From Acidobacteriota bacterium (GTDB lineage: Bacteria; Acidobacteriota; Polarisedimenticolia; J045), in NCBI GenBank assembly GCA_030949985.1, contig JAUZRX010000021.1, positions 124,001 to 188,000 on the forward strand: a stretch of 64,000 nucleotides of DNA. The letters run 5' to 3'. A program made the position numbers and the translations under genes. Positions 18,763 through 26,850 of this stretch are shown here, piece by piece. The stretch's first letter is position 1; each line of letters begins with the position of its first letter. Below the pieces are notes generated by a model that ran no database searches, was not told the origin of the DNA, and worked only from the letters and a program-made list of their open reading frames with translations.

Positions 18763-19758
18763 ATGATCCTGCAGTTGAAGGAAACCGTCTCTCCGGAACG
18801 GGCCGCCCGGCTCGCGCAACTCACCGATGGACAACTGGTGGTCTTCCGCGGCCGACGGCTGTTGATCTTCCCCTCCCAGGGTCCGGGCAGTCCTCTACCC
18901 GCCGACGAGGACCTGGGTGAGGTCATCGACTTCCACGAAGACTGGCCCCTGGCATCCCGCAAGGTGTGCCCCGAAAAAACGATCATCGAAATCGGCGGGG
19001 GCCTGCGCATCGGGGACGGTTCGACCCTCCTGATCGCCGGCCCCTGCGCCGCCGAATCGGAAGCTCAACTCCGCGCGTCGGCTTCCTTCCTGGTGGACCG
19101 CGGGATTCGCCTCTTCAGGGCCGGCTTGTTCAAGCCCCGTACATCGGCTTACAGCTTTCCAGGCCTGGAATTCGAAGGACTCGAAGTGCTCGCTTCGATC
19201 CGCAGGGAATTCGGCCTGAAGCTGATCACCGAGGTCTACGACACCTCCCATTTCGACGCCGTGGAGGAAATCGCAGACGTGATCCAGGTCGGCTCGAAAG
19301 CGATGTTCAACCTGGCGCTGCTACGTCGCTGCGGCCGCAGCTCGAAACCTGTCCTGCTCAAGCGTTTTTTTTCGGCTTCCACCCGGGAGTGGTTACAGGC
19401 GGCCGATGTCATTCTTGCGGCCGGGAACCCCAACGTGATCCTGGGCGAGCGGGGCATCCGCACCTTTGAACCCCGCAGCCGCTTCGTCTTCGACCTCAAT
19501 TCCGCGGTCTACATCCAGGAAAACAGCCACCTGCCCTTGCTGCTCGATCCATCCCACGCCATCGGCCGCGCTTCCGGGGTCGGCGCCCTGGCGCGAGCCG
19601 CCGCCGCCTTCGGCGCCGACGCGATCATGGTGGAGGTTCATCCGGCCGTCCAAGAGGCCCGCTGCGACCGGGCCCAGGCCCTGGACCACGCGACCTTCGC
19701 GGCTCTCCAGGACGAATTGATCACGATCTGCCGGGCGGTGGGCCGGGAGCTGAAGTGA
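18763..19758 (+). CDS. diverged DAHP/KDO8P-type 3-deoxy-ulosonate-phosphate synthase
   Basis: A 331-residue member of the PEP-condensing aldolase family. An N-terminal domain of about 80 residues resembles the ferredoxin-like regulatory domain of type I-beta DAHP synthases. The barrel shows IAGPCAAES, RAGLFKPRTSAYSFPG, LITEVYD, GNPNVILGERGIRTFEP, LLLDPSHAIGR and MVEVHP, so PEP and metal sites look intact. The acceptor side differs: the canonical GARN segment is GSKAMFN and the KRGM segment is KRFFSAS. I infer condensation of PEP with a phosphosugar other than erythrose 4-phosphate. The start is the ATG at 18763, with TGGAG before it, 17 bases after the Rpe-CBS stop. An ordinary DAHP synthase remains possible. 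Confidence 0.8.
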   Translation: MILQLKETVSPERAARLAQLTDGQLVVFRGRRLLIFPSQGPGSPLPADEDLGEVIDFHEDWPLASRKVCPEKTIIEIGGGLRIGDGSTLLIAGPCAAESEAQLRASASFLVDRGIRLFRAGLFKPRTSAYSFPGLEFEGLEVLASIRREFGLKLITEVYDTSHFDAVEEIADVIQVGSKAMFNLALLRRCGRSSKPVLLKRFFSASTREWLQAADVILAAGNPNVILGERGIRTFEPRSRFVFDLNSAVYIQENSHLPLLLDPSHAIGRASGVGALARAAAAFGADAIMVEVHPAVQEARCDRAQALDHATFAALQDELITICRAVGRELK

Positions 19759-19759
19759 G

Positions 19760-20494
19760 ATGAAATGGTCTCTCCCCCAGGTCGCCGGCGTCATACCGGC
19801 CAAGTCCTCCAGTCGAAGGGTGGAGGGCAAGAACAATCGGCTCCTGCTCGGTGTTCCACTCTTCCTGGTGGCCGCAGCCAACCTGGGCAAGGTCCTCGAA
19901 CCCTCCTCGATCTACGTCGACACCGACTCTCCGGAAATGGCCGCGCGGGCCCGGGCGGCCGGCTTTCGCGCGCTGTTGCGACCCGCCGAACTGGCCACCA
20001 ACGCGACGGACGGCAACGCGCTGCTGACCTGGGAAGCGTCCGCCATCGAGGCCGAAGTGCTCGTCCAGCACCTGCCACCGATGCCTTTCTGCCGCGAGGC
20101 GACACTGCGGAAGGGTATCGAGGCGGTACTCTCCGGCCGGGCGGACTCGGCTTTCGGTGCCTCTGACCAGGCGCTCTACCTCTGGCATCGCCAGCCCCTC
20201 AGGCCGCAATACGATCTCGAACACATCCCCAACAGCTTCACGCTCCCACGCCTGCTGGTGGAAGGGATGGGACTGTACGTCACCCGCCGGGATGTGATTC
20301 TCTCCCGCGGCACACGCGTCGGTGAGCGCCCCGAGATCCTCGAGCTGGATCGCTTCGAGCAAATCGACATCGACGAAGTCGAAGACCTGGAGCTGGCTCG
20401 CGCGGTGGCGACCGGGCTCGATCCCGATTCCGAGTACGTCAAGCACACCCACCGCCTGGCCGCCTTCTGCCAGCGCGCCGAGACAGCCCCATGA
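19760..20494 (+). CDS. CMP-ulosonate cytidylyltransferase-like protein (NeuA/KdsB type)
   Basis: A 244-residue nucleotidyltransferase. The N-terminal IPAKSSSRRVEGKNN is the CTP-binding signature of CMP-acylneuraminate synthetases, with the Arg and Lys of the family kept; SIYVDTDSP and LLRPAELA follow as in NeuA. The C-terminal ELDRFEQIDIDEVEDLELAR motif supplies the metal-binding Asp residues. CMP activation of a 2-keto-3-deoxy sugar acid is expected. The ATG is one base after the synthase stop, and its own stop overlaps the next ATG (ATGA), so translation is coupled. The sugar acid is not known. Confidence 0.85.
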   Translation: MKWSLPQVAGVIPAKSSSRRVEGKNNRLLLGVPLFLVAAANLGKVLEPSSIYVDTDSPEMAARARAAGFRALLRPAELATNATDGNALLTWEASAIEAEVLVQHLPPMPFCREATLRKGIEAVLSGRADSAFGASDQALYLWHRQPLRPQYDLEHIPNSFTLPRLLVEGMGLYVTRRDVILSRGTRVGERPEILELDRFEQIDIDEVEDLELARAVATGLDPDSEYVKHTHRLAAFCQRAETAP

Positions 20495-21114
20495 TCGATC
20501 CTTCGCGCTATTGCAGCGGCATCTTCTCGGACGTCCTCGATGAACTCGGCTATCGGCAGCAGGTGATCGACGGGCTGACGGCCAATCGCCCCGGCGCGCG
20601 TCTCTTCGGCCGCGCCCGCACCCTGCGGCTGGAGACGGTGGACACGACGGACGAGCGGATTCGCGTCGGCCTCGGCTTTCTCAATCGCCTCGGCGGCCGG
20701 GATGTCCTCGTCGTCGAGGGAAGCGACACGTTCGCCTACTTCGGCGAGCTGATGACCCGCCTCTCCCTACGCCAGGGCCTGGCCGGCGTGGTGATTGGAG
20801 GCCTGACCCGGGATGCGGCTTTCACACGCAACGCCGAGCTGCCGATCTTTGCCCGCGGCACCTCACCACGAGACATCAAGGGCCGAGGACGGGTGGCCGC
20901 CACGGAAGTCAAGGTCAGTATCTCCGGTGTCGGCGTCGTGCCCGGTGACTATCTCTTCGGGGACGACGACGGTCTCGTGGTCATCCCCCGCCAGGCGGAG
21001 GAAGAAGTTTTCCGGCGCGCCGCGGCCAAACTCGAAGACGAAGAACGTATCATCCGCTTGATCGATGGAGGAACGACCATCGAGAGCCTACTCGACCAGG
21101 TCCGGGAATTCTGA
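20491..21114 (+). CDS. RraA-family aldolase-like protein
   Basis: A 207-residue protein of the RraA / HMG-aldolase family. The family includes class II pyruvate or oxaloacetate-releasing aldolases and the RNase E inhibitor RraA. GELMTRLSLRQGLAGVVIGG and the TRDAAF motif with its Arg-Asp pair, plus VVPGDYLFGDDDGLVVIP, match the enzymatic branch, so metal-dependent C-C bond chemistry is plausible. It starts within the stop of the cytidylyltransferase (ATGA), which ties it to sugar-acid metabolism rather than RNA turnover. It could make or break a 2-keto acid intermediate, or trim a side product (inference). Confidence 0.82.
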   Translation: MIDPSRYCSGIFSDVLDELGYRQQVIDGLTANRPGARLFGRARTLRLETVDTTDERIRVGLGFLNRLGGRDVLVVEGSDTFAYFGELMTRLSLRQGLAGVVIGGLTRDAAFTRNAELPIFARGTSPRDIKGRGRVAATEVKVSISGVGVVPGDYLFGDDDGLVVIPRQAEEEVFRRAAAKLEDEERIIRLIDGGTTIESLLDQVREF

Positions 21115-21151
21115 CCCCACAGCCTGGTCCCAGCTTTTGCGAGGCGAGAAG

Positions 21152-22801
21152 ATGAAGCTCCATCCCCTGGCCGGCAAGCCGGTCCCGCCGGAGAACGTCA
21201 GCGACATTCCGCGCCTGGTCAGCACCTACTACGTTGCGCACCCCGATCCCGCCGAAGACACCCAGAAGGTGAGCTTCGGCACTTCCGGGCACCGGGGGTC
21301 GTCACTGCGTCGGAGTTTCAACGAAGACCATATTCTGGCCATTTGCAGGGCGATCTGCCTACACAGACAATCCCAGGGCATCGAGGGCCCCCTCTTCATC
21401 GGCAAGGACACCCACGCCCTGTCGGACCCCGCGCTGATCACCGCTGTCGAGGTCTTCGCGGCCCATGGCGTGGAAGTCGTCATCCAGGCCGGCGGGGGCG
21501 CTACACCGACCCCCGTGATCTCCCGGGCGATCTTGGTCCACAACCGCGACCCCCGGGCGGCGCGGGCCGATGGAGTCGTGATCACCCCCTCCCACAACCC
21601 ACCGGAAGACGGCGGCTTCAAGTACAACCCGCCCCATGGAGGTCCTGCCGAGGGCCGGATCACCGGCTGGATCCAGGACCAGGCCAACGCGACCCTCGAA
21701 GAGGGCGTCGCGGAGATCCCCCGCCTGTGCTGGGACAAGGCGCTGGGTTCTCCCCACGTGCACGAGCGTGACTTCATCGAGCCCTTCGTCGCCGACCTGC
21801 ACAAGGTCCTCGACATGGAAGCCATCGCCGCCTCCGGCGTACGCATCGGCGTCGACCCCATGGGAGGCGCCGGCAGAGAATTCTGGCCACGCATCGCCGA
21901 GCGTTACGGCCTGTCGCTCGAGGTGGTCAACCCACGCGTCGATCCGGCCTTCGCTTTCATGCGTATCGACCACGACGGCAAGATCCGCATGGACTGTTCG
22001 TCTCCCTATGCCATGGCTTCCCTGGTGGATCTGCGCGACCGGTTCGACATCGCTTTCGGTAACGACGCGGATGCCGACCGCCACGGCATCGTCACCCCGG
22101 GCACGGGCTTGATGAATCCCAACCACTATCTCTCCGTGGCGGTGGACTATCTGTTCCGGCACCGGGAACGATGGCCCCGCTCCGCCGCCGTGGGTAAGAC
22201 CCTGGTTTCCTCGAGCCTGATCGACAGGGTGGCAGCGGACCTGGGCCGACGCCTGGCCGAGGTTCCCGTGGGCTTCAAATGGTTCGTCAGCGGCCTGCTG
22301 AGCGGAGAATACGGCTTCGGCGGCGAGGAAAGCGCGGGTGCCAGTTTCCTCTGCCGCGACGGTTCGGTATGGACCACGGACAAGGACGGCCTGGCGGCCG
22401 GCCTGCTTGCCGCGGAAATCATCGCCGTCACGGGGGCCGATCCCGGCGAACACTACAAGCGCCTGACGAGCCGCTTTGGAGAACCCGTCTACGAAAGAAC
22501 GGATGCTCCGGCCACGCCGGCGCAGAAAAGGCGCCTGGCGGCCCTGAGGGCCCAGGACGTGGCGGCAGAGAGCCTGGCCGGCGAGAAGATCATCGCCCGC
22601 CTGACCCATTCACCCGAGGGTAAGACCCCGATCGGCGGGCTGAAAGTCGTCACCGAGAACGGCTGGTTTGCGGCGCGGCCTTCCGGTACGGAAGACATCT
22701 ACAAGATCTATGCCGAGTCGTTTCGGGGCCGGGACCATCTCGAGTGGATCCAGCGCGAAGCCCAGGAAATCGTCGGCAGGGTGATCGACATCGAGTCCTG
22801 A
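21152..22801 (+). CDS. pgm: phosphoglucomutase (alpha-D-glucose phosphate-specific)
   Basis: Interconverts glucose 6-phosphate and glucose 1-phosphate. At 549 residues it is the E. coli Pgm type rather than the shorter PMM/PGM type. Visible motifs: KVSFGTSGHRGSS, the phosphoserine loop TPSHNPPEDGGFKYNPPHGG, the metal loop GNDADADRHGIV, GGEESAGASF and the C-terminal phosphate-binding RPSGTEDIYKIY. The ATG at 21152 is preceded by GAGGCGAGAAG. It lies 37 bases after the RraA-like gene on the same strand and probably shares its transcript, supplying glucose 1-phosphate for nucleotide-sugar synthesis. Confidence 0.95.
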   Translation: MKLHPLAGKPVPPENVSDIPRLVSTYYVAHPDPAEDTQKVSFGTSGHRGSSLRRSFNEDHILAICRAICLHRQSQGIEGPLFIGKDTHALSDPALITAVEVFAAHGVEVVIQAGGGATPTPVISRAILVHNRDPRAARADGVVITPSHNPPEDGGFKYNPPHGGPAEGRITGWIQDQANATLEEGVAEIPRLCWDKALGSPHVHERDFIEPFVADLHKVLDMEAIAASGVRIGVDPMGGAGREFWPRIAERYGLSLEVVNPRVDPAFAFMRIDHDGKIRMDCSSPYAMASLVDLRDRFDIAFGNDADADRHGIVTPGTGLMNPNHYLSVAVDYLFRHRERWPRSAAVGKTLVSSSLIDRVAADLGRRLAEVPVGFKWFVSGLLSGEYGFGGEESAGASFLCRDGSVWTTDKDGLAAGLLAAEIIAVTGADPGEHYKRLTSRFGEPVYERTDAPATPAQKRRLAALRAQDVAAESLAGEKIIARLTHSPEGKTPIGGLKVVTENGWFAARPSGTEDIYKIYAESFRGRDHLEWIQREAQEIVGRVIDIES

Positions 22802-22855
22802 GCCGCCGCGATTCCAGTGGTCGGCAGCCCCCCTTTTGCGGTAGATTCAGCCGCC

Positions 22856-23392
22856 ATGCGACCGACCTTCCACCTCGACCTTCCCCTGGCCTGCGACGAG
22901 GTCATGCGTCGACTCGAGCTGAGCATCGCCCGCACGGACTGCCCCTGTCACGGCCGTTCGCTGGCGCGACATGCCGAGATCTGGGTCGATGACGCCCGGC
23001 GGAAGATCTGGTCTCCCTGGCTGAGCCTGACGATCGAAGCGCGAGAGGAGGGCTGCCATCTGCGGGGGCGCTTTTCCCCCAGTCCCAGCGTCTGGACCTT
23101 CTTCATGTTTCTCCATTTCTTCTTCGCCTTCCTGCTCTTCGTCGGCTCGCTCTACGGCTTCTCCCAGTGGACCCTCGGCCGCACCCCCTGGGCCCTGGGC
23201 GTCATCCCCGTCGCGACGGGTGGTATGGTGGGAGTCTACCTGGCCAGTCTCATCGGCCAGCGCCTGGGGGCGGAACAGATGGCGATGCTCCGCAAGATAG
23301 TCGATGACGCTCTCGGGCTGTCTCCCGCCGGCGACGCGGAAAGAGCCTGCCCGCCCCATCGAGCCCCGATCGGCGGATCCCCAGCGCGATGA
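22856..23392 (+). CDS. two-helix membrane protein of unknown function
   Basis: A 178-residue protein with a soluble N-terminal part of about 80 residues and two hydrophobic helices (FFMFLHFFFAFLLFVGSLYG and the segment ALGVIPVATGGMVGVYLASL). I do not recognise a family. The ATG at 22856 is chosen over a frame-internal upstream GTG because the upstream residues look non-coding. The stop overlaps the start of the hybrid kinase (ATGA), so the two are co-translated and the protein could be a membrane partner of that soluble kinase. Confidence 0.72.
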   Translation: MRPTFHLDLPLACDEVMRRLELSIARTDCPCHGRSLARHAEIWVDDARRKIWSPWLSLTIEAREEGCHLRGRFSPSPSVWTFFMFLHFFFAFLLFVGSLYGFSQWTLGRTPWALGVIPVATGGMVGVYLASLIGQRLGAEQMAMLRKIVDDALGLSPAGDAERACPPHRAPIGGSPAR

Positions 23393-25281
23393 CTCGAAAA
23401 GATTCCAGAGAACTCGAATCTCTGCTGGAAAACCTCCCCGACCTGGTGTTCTGGCTGGAACCCGGCGGCACCATCGTCGATTACAAGGCGTCTCGAGAGA
23501 TACCCACCTACGTACCACCCGAGACTTTCCTCGGCCGGCGCATGCAAGAGATTCTGCCCCCGTCCACCGTGGCGGTGATCGGAGATCACATCCGCGCCAC
23601 CAGCAAAGACGGCGTTTTTCGAACCTTCGAGTACGCCCTCCCTTTCGGCGACGAGACGAGACACTACGAGGGGCGGCTGGGGAAGCTCCCTAGCGGAAGG
23701 CTGATCCTGCTGGTTCGCGACATCACTCGACGCGTTGCCGCCCAGCGAGCACTGCGTCGCCGCGAAGCGGAGTTCGCCTCGATCCTCAGCCACATTCCAG
23801 GTGCCGTCTACCGCTACGACCCGCCTCCCGGGTGGCGGCCGACTTTCATCAGTGCCGGCATCGAAACGCTTTGCGGCTACCCGGCAGAGCACTTCCTCGA
23901 CGGCGAGGATCCCACCTTCCTCGACCTGGTCGTCCCGGAGGACCGCCGTCTTTATCTCGATGGGATTACGGCCTCCATCGCGCAGCGCCAGCCCTACCTG
24001 ATCGAGTACCGCGTCCGCCGGAGAGACGGTTCGCTGATCCACATCCAGGACAAGGGCCAGGGCCTGTTCGACGACCGGGGCCACTGCACCGGGATGGAGG
24101 GCGTGAGGTTCGATATCACGCAGCGCAAGCTTCTCGAGCAAGAGTTCCTGCAGGCCCAGAAAATGGAGGCCATCGGCCAGCTTGCCGGCGGCGTGGCCCA
24201 CGATTTCAACAACTTGCTGCAGGCGATCCTGGGCCACACGACCCTGGCTCTCGGCGCTCTGGATCCAGGTTCGCATGCCGCGGAGCACATGGAAAAGGTC
24301 CAGCTCGCCGCCGAACGGGCGGCGCGTCTGACCCGGCACCTGCTGGCCTACAGCCGCCGACAATTGCTGCAGCGTGAGCCCATACGGCCCGAGATCCTGA
24401 TCCGAGAATCACTGGACCTGCTGCAACGCGTGCTGGGCGAGACGATCCATATCGAATTCTCATGCAGCGAAGATGTTCCGGGAATCGAAGCGGATCCGTC
24501 CCAGATCGAGCAGATTCTCTTCAATCTCCTGGTCAACGCCCGGGACGCGATGCCGGAAGGCGGTACCATCTCCGTCGAGTTGGCTCGGGAGGAGGTTTCC
24601 GCCTCCCGCTGCGGCGGCCTCGGTCTCGACTCTCCCGGACCCTATCTACGACTGACGATCACCGATACCGGGACAGGCATGCCCCGGGAAGTGCTGGGCC
24701 GAATCTATGAACCTTTTTTCACCACCAAGCCCCCGGGGGCGGGAACGGGCCTCGGCCTGTCCATGGTCTACGGTACGCTGCGACAGCACGGAGGAGCGAT
24801 TCACGCCTCCAGCAAGCCGGGGGCGGGCAGCCGCTTCGACCTGTACCTTCCGGCTTCCGGACACGACGAGGCCGAGGCCCGGGAACCGAGCGCCGCGTTC
24901 GATGGAACGGTGAGTTCGACGATCCTCGTCGCGGAAGACGAGCCGCTGGTCTCCGCCCTGATGGTCGAAGTGCTGGAGAGCGCAGGCCACCGGGTGCTGT
25001 GTGCCCGTGACGGCCACCAGGCCGTAGAGCTGTTCCGCAATCACGCGAGCGAGATCGATCTGGCGATCCTGGACCAGGTGATGCCGCGCCTGGGGGGTCC
25101 CCAGGCCCTCGAAGAAATGCGCCGGATCAAGCCCGGACTGGCCGGCGTACTCGTCACGGGCTACGCGCCCGGACCGGACAGTGCCGGCAACGAGTGCGTA
25201 CTGGAAAAACCCTTTACGGCGGACAGGCTCTGTGAAGTGGTTCATCTTCGACTTGCGGAGGCCCGGGACGCTGCGGATTGA
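23389..25281 (+). CDS. PAS-PAS hybrid histidine kinase with C-terminal receiver
   Basis: A 630-residue cytoplasmic sensor kinase. Two PAS domains lie at about 8-120 and 130-250. The phosphorylation site is His271 in GGVAHDFNNLL, followed by an HATPase_c domain with N box LLVNARDAMPEGG, G1 ITDTGTGMP, F box FEPFFTTK-like YEPFFTTKPPG and G2 GTGLGLSMVYG. A C-terminal receiver (about 505-625) carries Asp562 (AILDQVMP) and Lys in VLEKPF. There is no membrane segment, so the signal is probably cytoplasmic (redox, oxygen or a ligand at the PAS domains) or arrives through the preceding membrane protein. No separate output regulator is adjacent. Confidence 0.92.
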   Translation: MTRKDSRELESLLENLPDLVFWLEPGGTIVDYKASREIPTYVPPETFLGRRMQEILPPSTVAVIGDHIRATSKDGVFRTFEYALPFGDETRHYEGRLGKLPSGRLILLVRDITRRVAAQRALRRREAEFASILSHIPGAVYRYDPPPGWRPTFISAGIETLCGYPAEHFLDGEDPTFLDLVVPEDRRLYLDGITASIAQRQPYLIEYRVRRRDGSLIHIQDKGQGLFDDRGHCTGMEGVRFDITQRKLLEQEFLQAQKMEAIGQLAGGVAHDFNNLLQAILGHTTLALGALDPGSHAAEHMEKVQLAAERAARLTRHLLAYSRRQLLQREPIRPEILIRESLDLLQRVLGETIHIEFSCSEDVPGIEADPSQIEQILFNLLVNARDAMPEGGTISVELAREEVSASRCGGLGLDSPGPYLRLTITDTGTGMPREVLGRIYEPFFTTKPPGAGTGLGLSMVYGTLRQHGGAIHASSKPGAGSRFDLYLPASGHDEAEAREPSAAFDGTVSSTILVAEDEPLVSALMVEVLESAGHRVLCARDGHQAVELFRNHASEIDLAILDQVMPRLGGPQALEEMRRIKPGLAGVLVTGYAPGPDSAGNECVLEKPFTADRLCEVVHLRLAEARDAAD

Positions 25282-25324
25282 GACCGCAGTCCGTCAATGC
25301 CGTCTTTCTCCCGCGAGGGCCTTT

Positions 25325-25975
25325 TCAAGAGACGGCCAGCAGGGCCGCGACCTGATCGAGGTGGTCGACGATCCTGTCGGCCTCCCCGAGCAGATCCCGC
25401 GGCTGGGTACCGGTCAGAGCGATGCATGCCATGCCTGCGGCCCGTGCGGCCGCGATGCCCGCGTGGGTGTCCTCGATCACCACGCAACGGCCCGGTGCTC
25501 GGCCCAGCCGCGCGGCTGTCTCCAGATAGATCTCCGGATCGGGCTTCCCGCGCGCCACGTCGTCCCGGGTCAGCAGGGCTGCGAAATGACGTTCCAGGCG
25601 TCGTGGTCCGAGCACGGCCGCGAGCTGCCGCCGGTCGGACCCTGTGGCCAGCCCCAGGGGCACACCCTTCGCCGCGAGACGTTCGATCAGGGTCACGGCG
25701 CCGGCTCGATAGGGCACGCCCTCCCTGGCGAGTCGTTCCAGGTAAACCGCCCTTTTATCGGCGATGACAGCCTGCGGATCGTCCACGCTCACGCCGGTCG
25801 ACCGGGCGAAAGCGGCGACGGCGGCAGCCTCCCCCACCCCGTGCCAGGACGGGTCGTCGACGGTGATCTCCACCTGGTAGCGGCGCCGAAAGACTTCCCT
25901 GTAGGCCTGAAACTTCAGGGGTTCGGAATCGACGAGGACTCCGTCCATGTCGAAGATGACGGCCTGGGCGATCAT
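25325..25975 (-). CDS. HAD-superfamily subfamily IA phosphatase / beta-phosphoglucomutase-like
   Basis: A 216-residue HAD hydrolase. Motif I is FDMDGVLVDSE, motif II lies in LATGSDRR, the Lys is in GKPDPEIY and motif III/IV is VIEDTHAGIAAARAAGM. The sequence fits the beta-phosphoglucomutase / phosphoglycolate phosphatase group; the substrate cannot be read from sequence. Its ATG overlaps the stop of the preceding glycosyltransferase by four bases (ATGA on the minus strand), so it is the last gene of the asnB-glycosyltransferase operon. A sugar-phosphate phosphatase would fit the dephosphorylation step missing from the ulosonate-type operon, but this is only a suggestion. Confidence 0.85.
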   Translation of the reverse strand: MIAQAVIFDMDGVLVDSEPLKFQAYREVFRRRYQVEITVDDPSWHGVGEAAAVAAFARSTGVSVDDPQAVIADKRAVYLERLAREGVPYRAGAVTLIERLAAKGVPLGLATGSDRRQLAAVLGPRRLERHFAALLTRDDVARGKPDPEIYLETAARLGRAPGRCVVIEDTHAGIAAARAAGMACIALTGTQPRDLLGEADRIVDHLDQVAALLAVS

Positions 25976-26850
25976 TGCGGGAGGCGGGTCGTGGTACAGC
26001 CGGTCGAGAGAGCCGCTGTCGGCTCGTAGCTTCGGACGCGGCCCGCCCCGCTGTCGGTGCAGCGGCCCGCACCGTCGACGATCACATCGGGATCGACCAC
26101 CCCCAGCCATCGGCGGTGAAAGAGTTCGATATTCTCCTTCACCCGGCTGAAGCGCTCGGGACCACTCATCGACTCGTAGTGGATCGCCACGCTCCGGGGC
26201 TGGTAGACGTTGAGCCAGCCGGCCTGGCCGAATCGCAGGCAGAGATCCACGTCTTCATAGCCGTTCCAGAAGGCCTCGTCGAAGCCGGAGAGAGCCTCGA
26301 AAGCCGATCGACGCACCGCCAGGCATGCCGCCGAGAGGGCCTGGTACGTCCGCGCCTGGTTGGCCTCCGGCAGGTTGGCAGGCTGGCGGCAATAGACATG
26401 GACCCCTTGCAGCGGGTCGCCTCCCTCGATCCGGGCCAGCAGGACACCGGCATGCTGGATCGTACGATCGGGATAGAGCAGTCGCGCTCCCACGCTCGCC
26501 ACACGGTCGTCGCTTTCGAGCACCTCGATCAGTGGTTCGAGCCAGCCCCGGGAGATCTCCGTGTCGTTGTTCAGAAAGAGCAGGTGGCGACCGGTGGCGG
26601 CCTCCGCTCCCTGGTTGCAGGCCCGCGCGAAGCCGAGGTTCTCCTGGTTATGCAGGGCGACCAGCCGCAGGCGTTCACCGAACTCCGGCTCGAGGCTGGC
26701 TGCGGTGGCGTCCCGCGAAGCGTTGTCGACCACCACGACCTCCGCCTCGTCAACGGCCGGCAGCGCGTGGGCCAGCGATTCGAGGCAATGGCGGGTCAGG
26801 GACCAGCGGTTGAAAACGGGAATCACGATCGAGACGAGGGGCCGGGTCAT
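25972..26850 (-). CDS. GT2-family glycosyltransferase
   Basis: A 292-residue inverting GT-A glycosyltransferase. The N-terminal SIVIPVFNRWSLTRHCLES binds the nucleotide sugar, NLGFARACNQG and LFLNNDTEI (the DxD equivalent) follow, and SGFDEAFWNGYEDVDLCLR is the acceptor/catalytic block typical of rhamnosyltransferase-like GT2 enzymes. No membrane helices are visible. Translation is coupled on both sides by ATGA overlaps with the large multidomain transferase and with the HAD gene. It is likely to build a surface polysaccharide or glycan. Confidence 0.9.
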   Translation of the reverse strand: MTRPLVSIVIPVFNRWSLTRHCLESLAHALPAVDEAEVVVVDNASRDATAASLEPEFGERLRLVALHNQENLGFARACNQGAEAATGRHLLFLNNDTEISRGWLEPLIEVLESDDRVASVGARLLYPDRTIQHAGVLLARIEGGDPLQGVHVYCRQPANLPEANQARTYQALSAACLAVRRSAFEALSGFDEAFWNGYEDVDLCLRFGQAGWLNVYQPRSVAIHYESMSGPERFSRVKENIELFHRRWLGVVDPDVIVDGAGRCTDSGAGRVRSYEPTAALSTGCTTTRLPQ

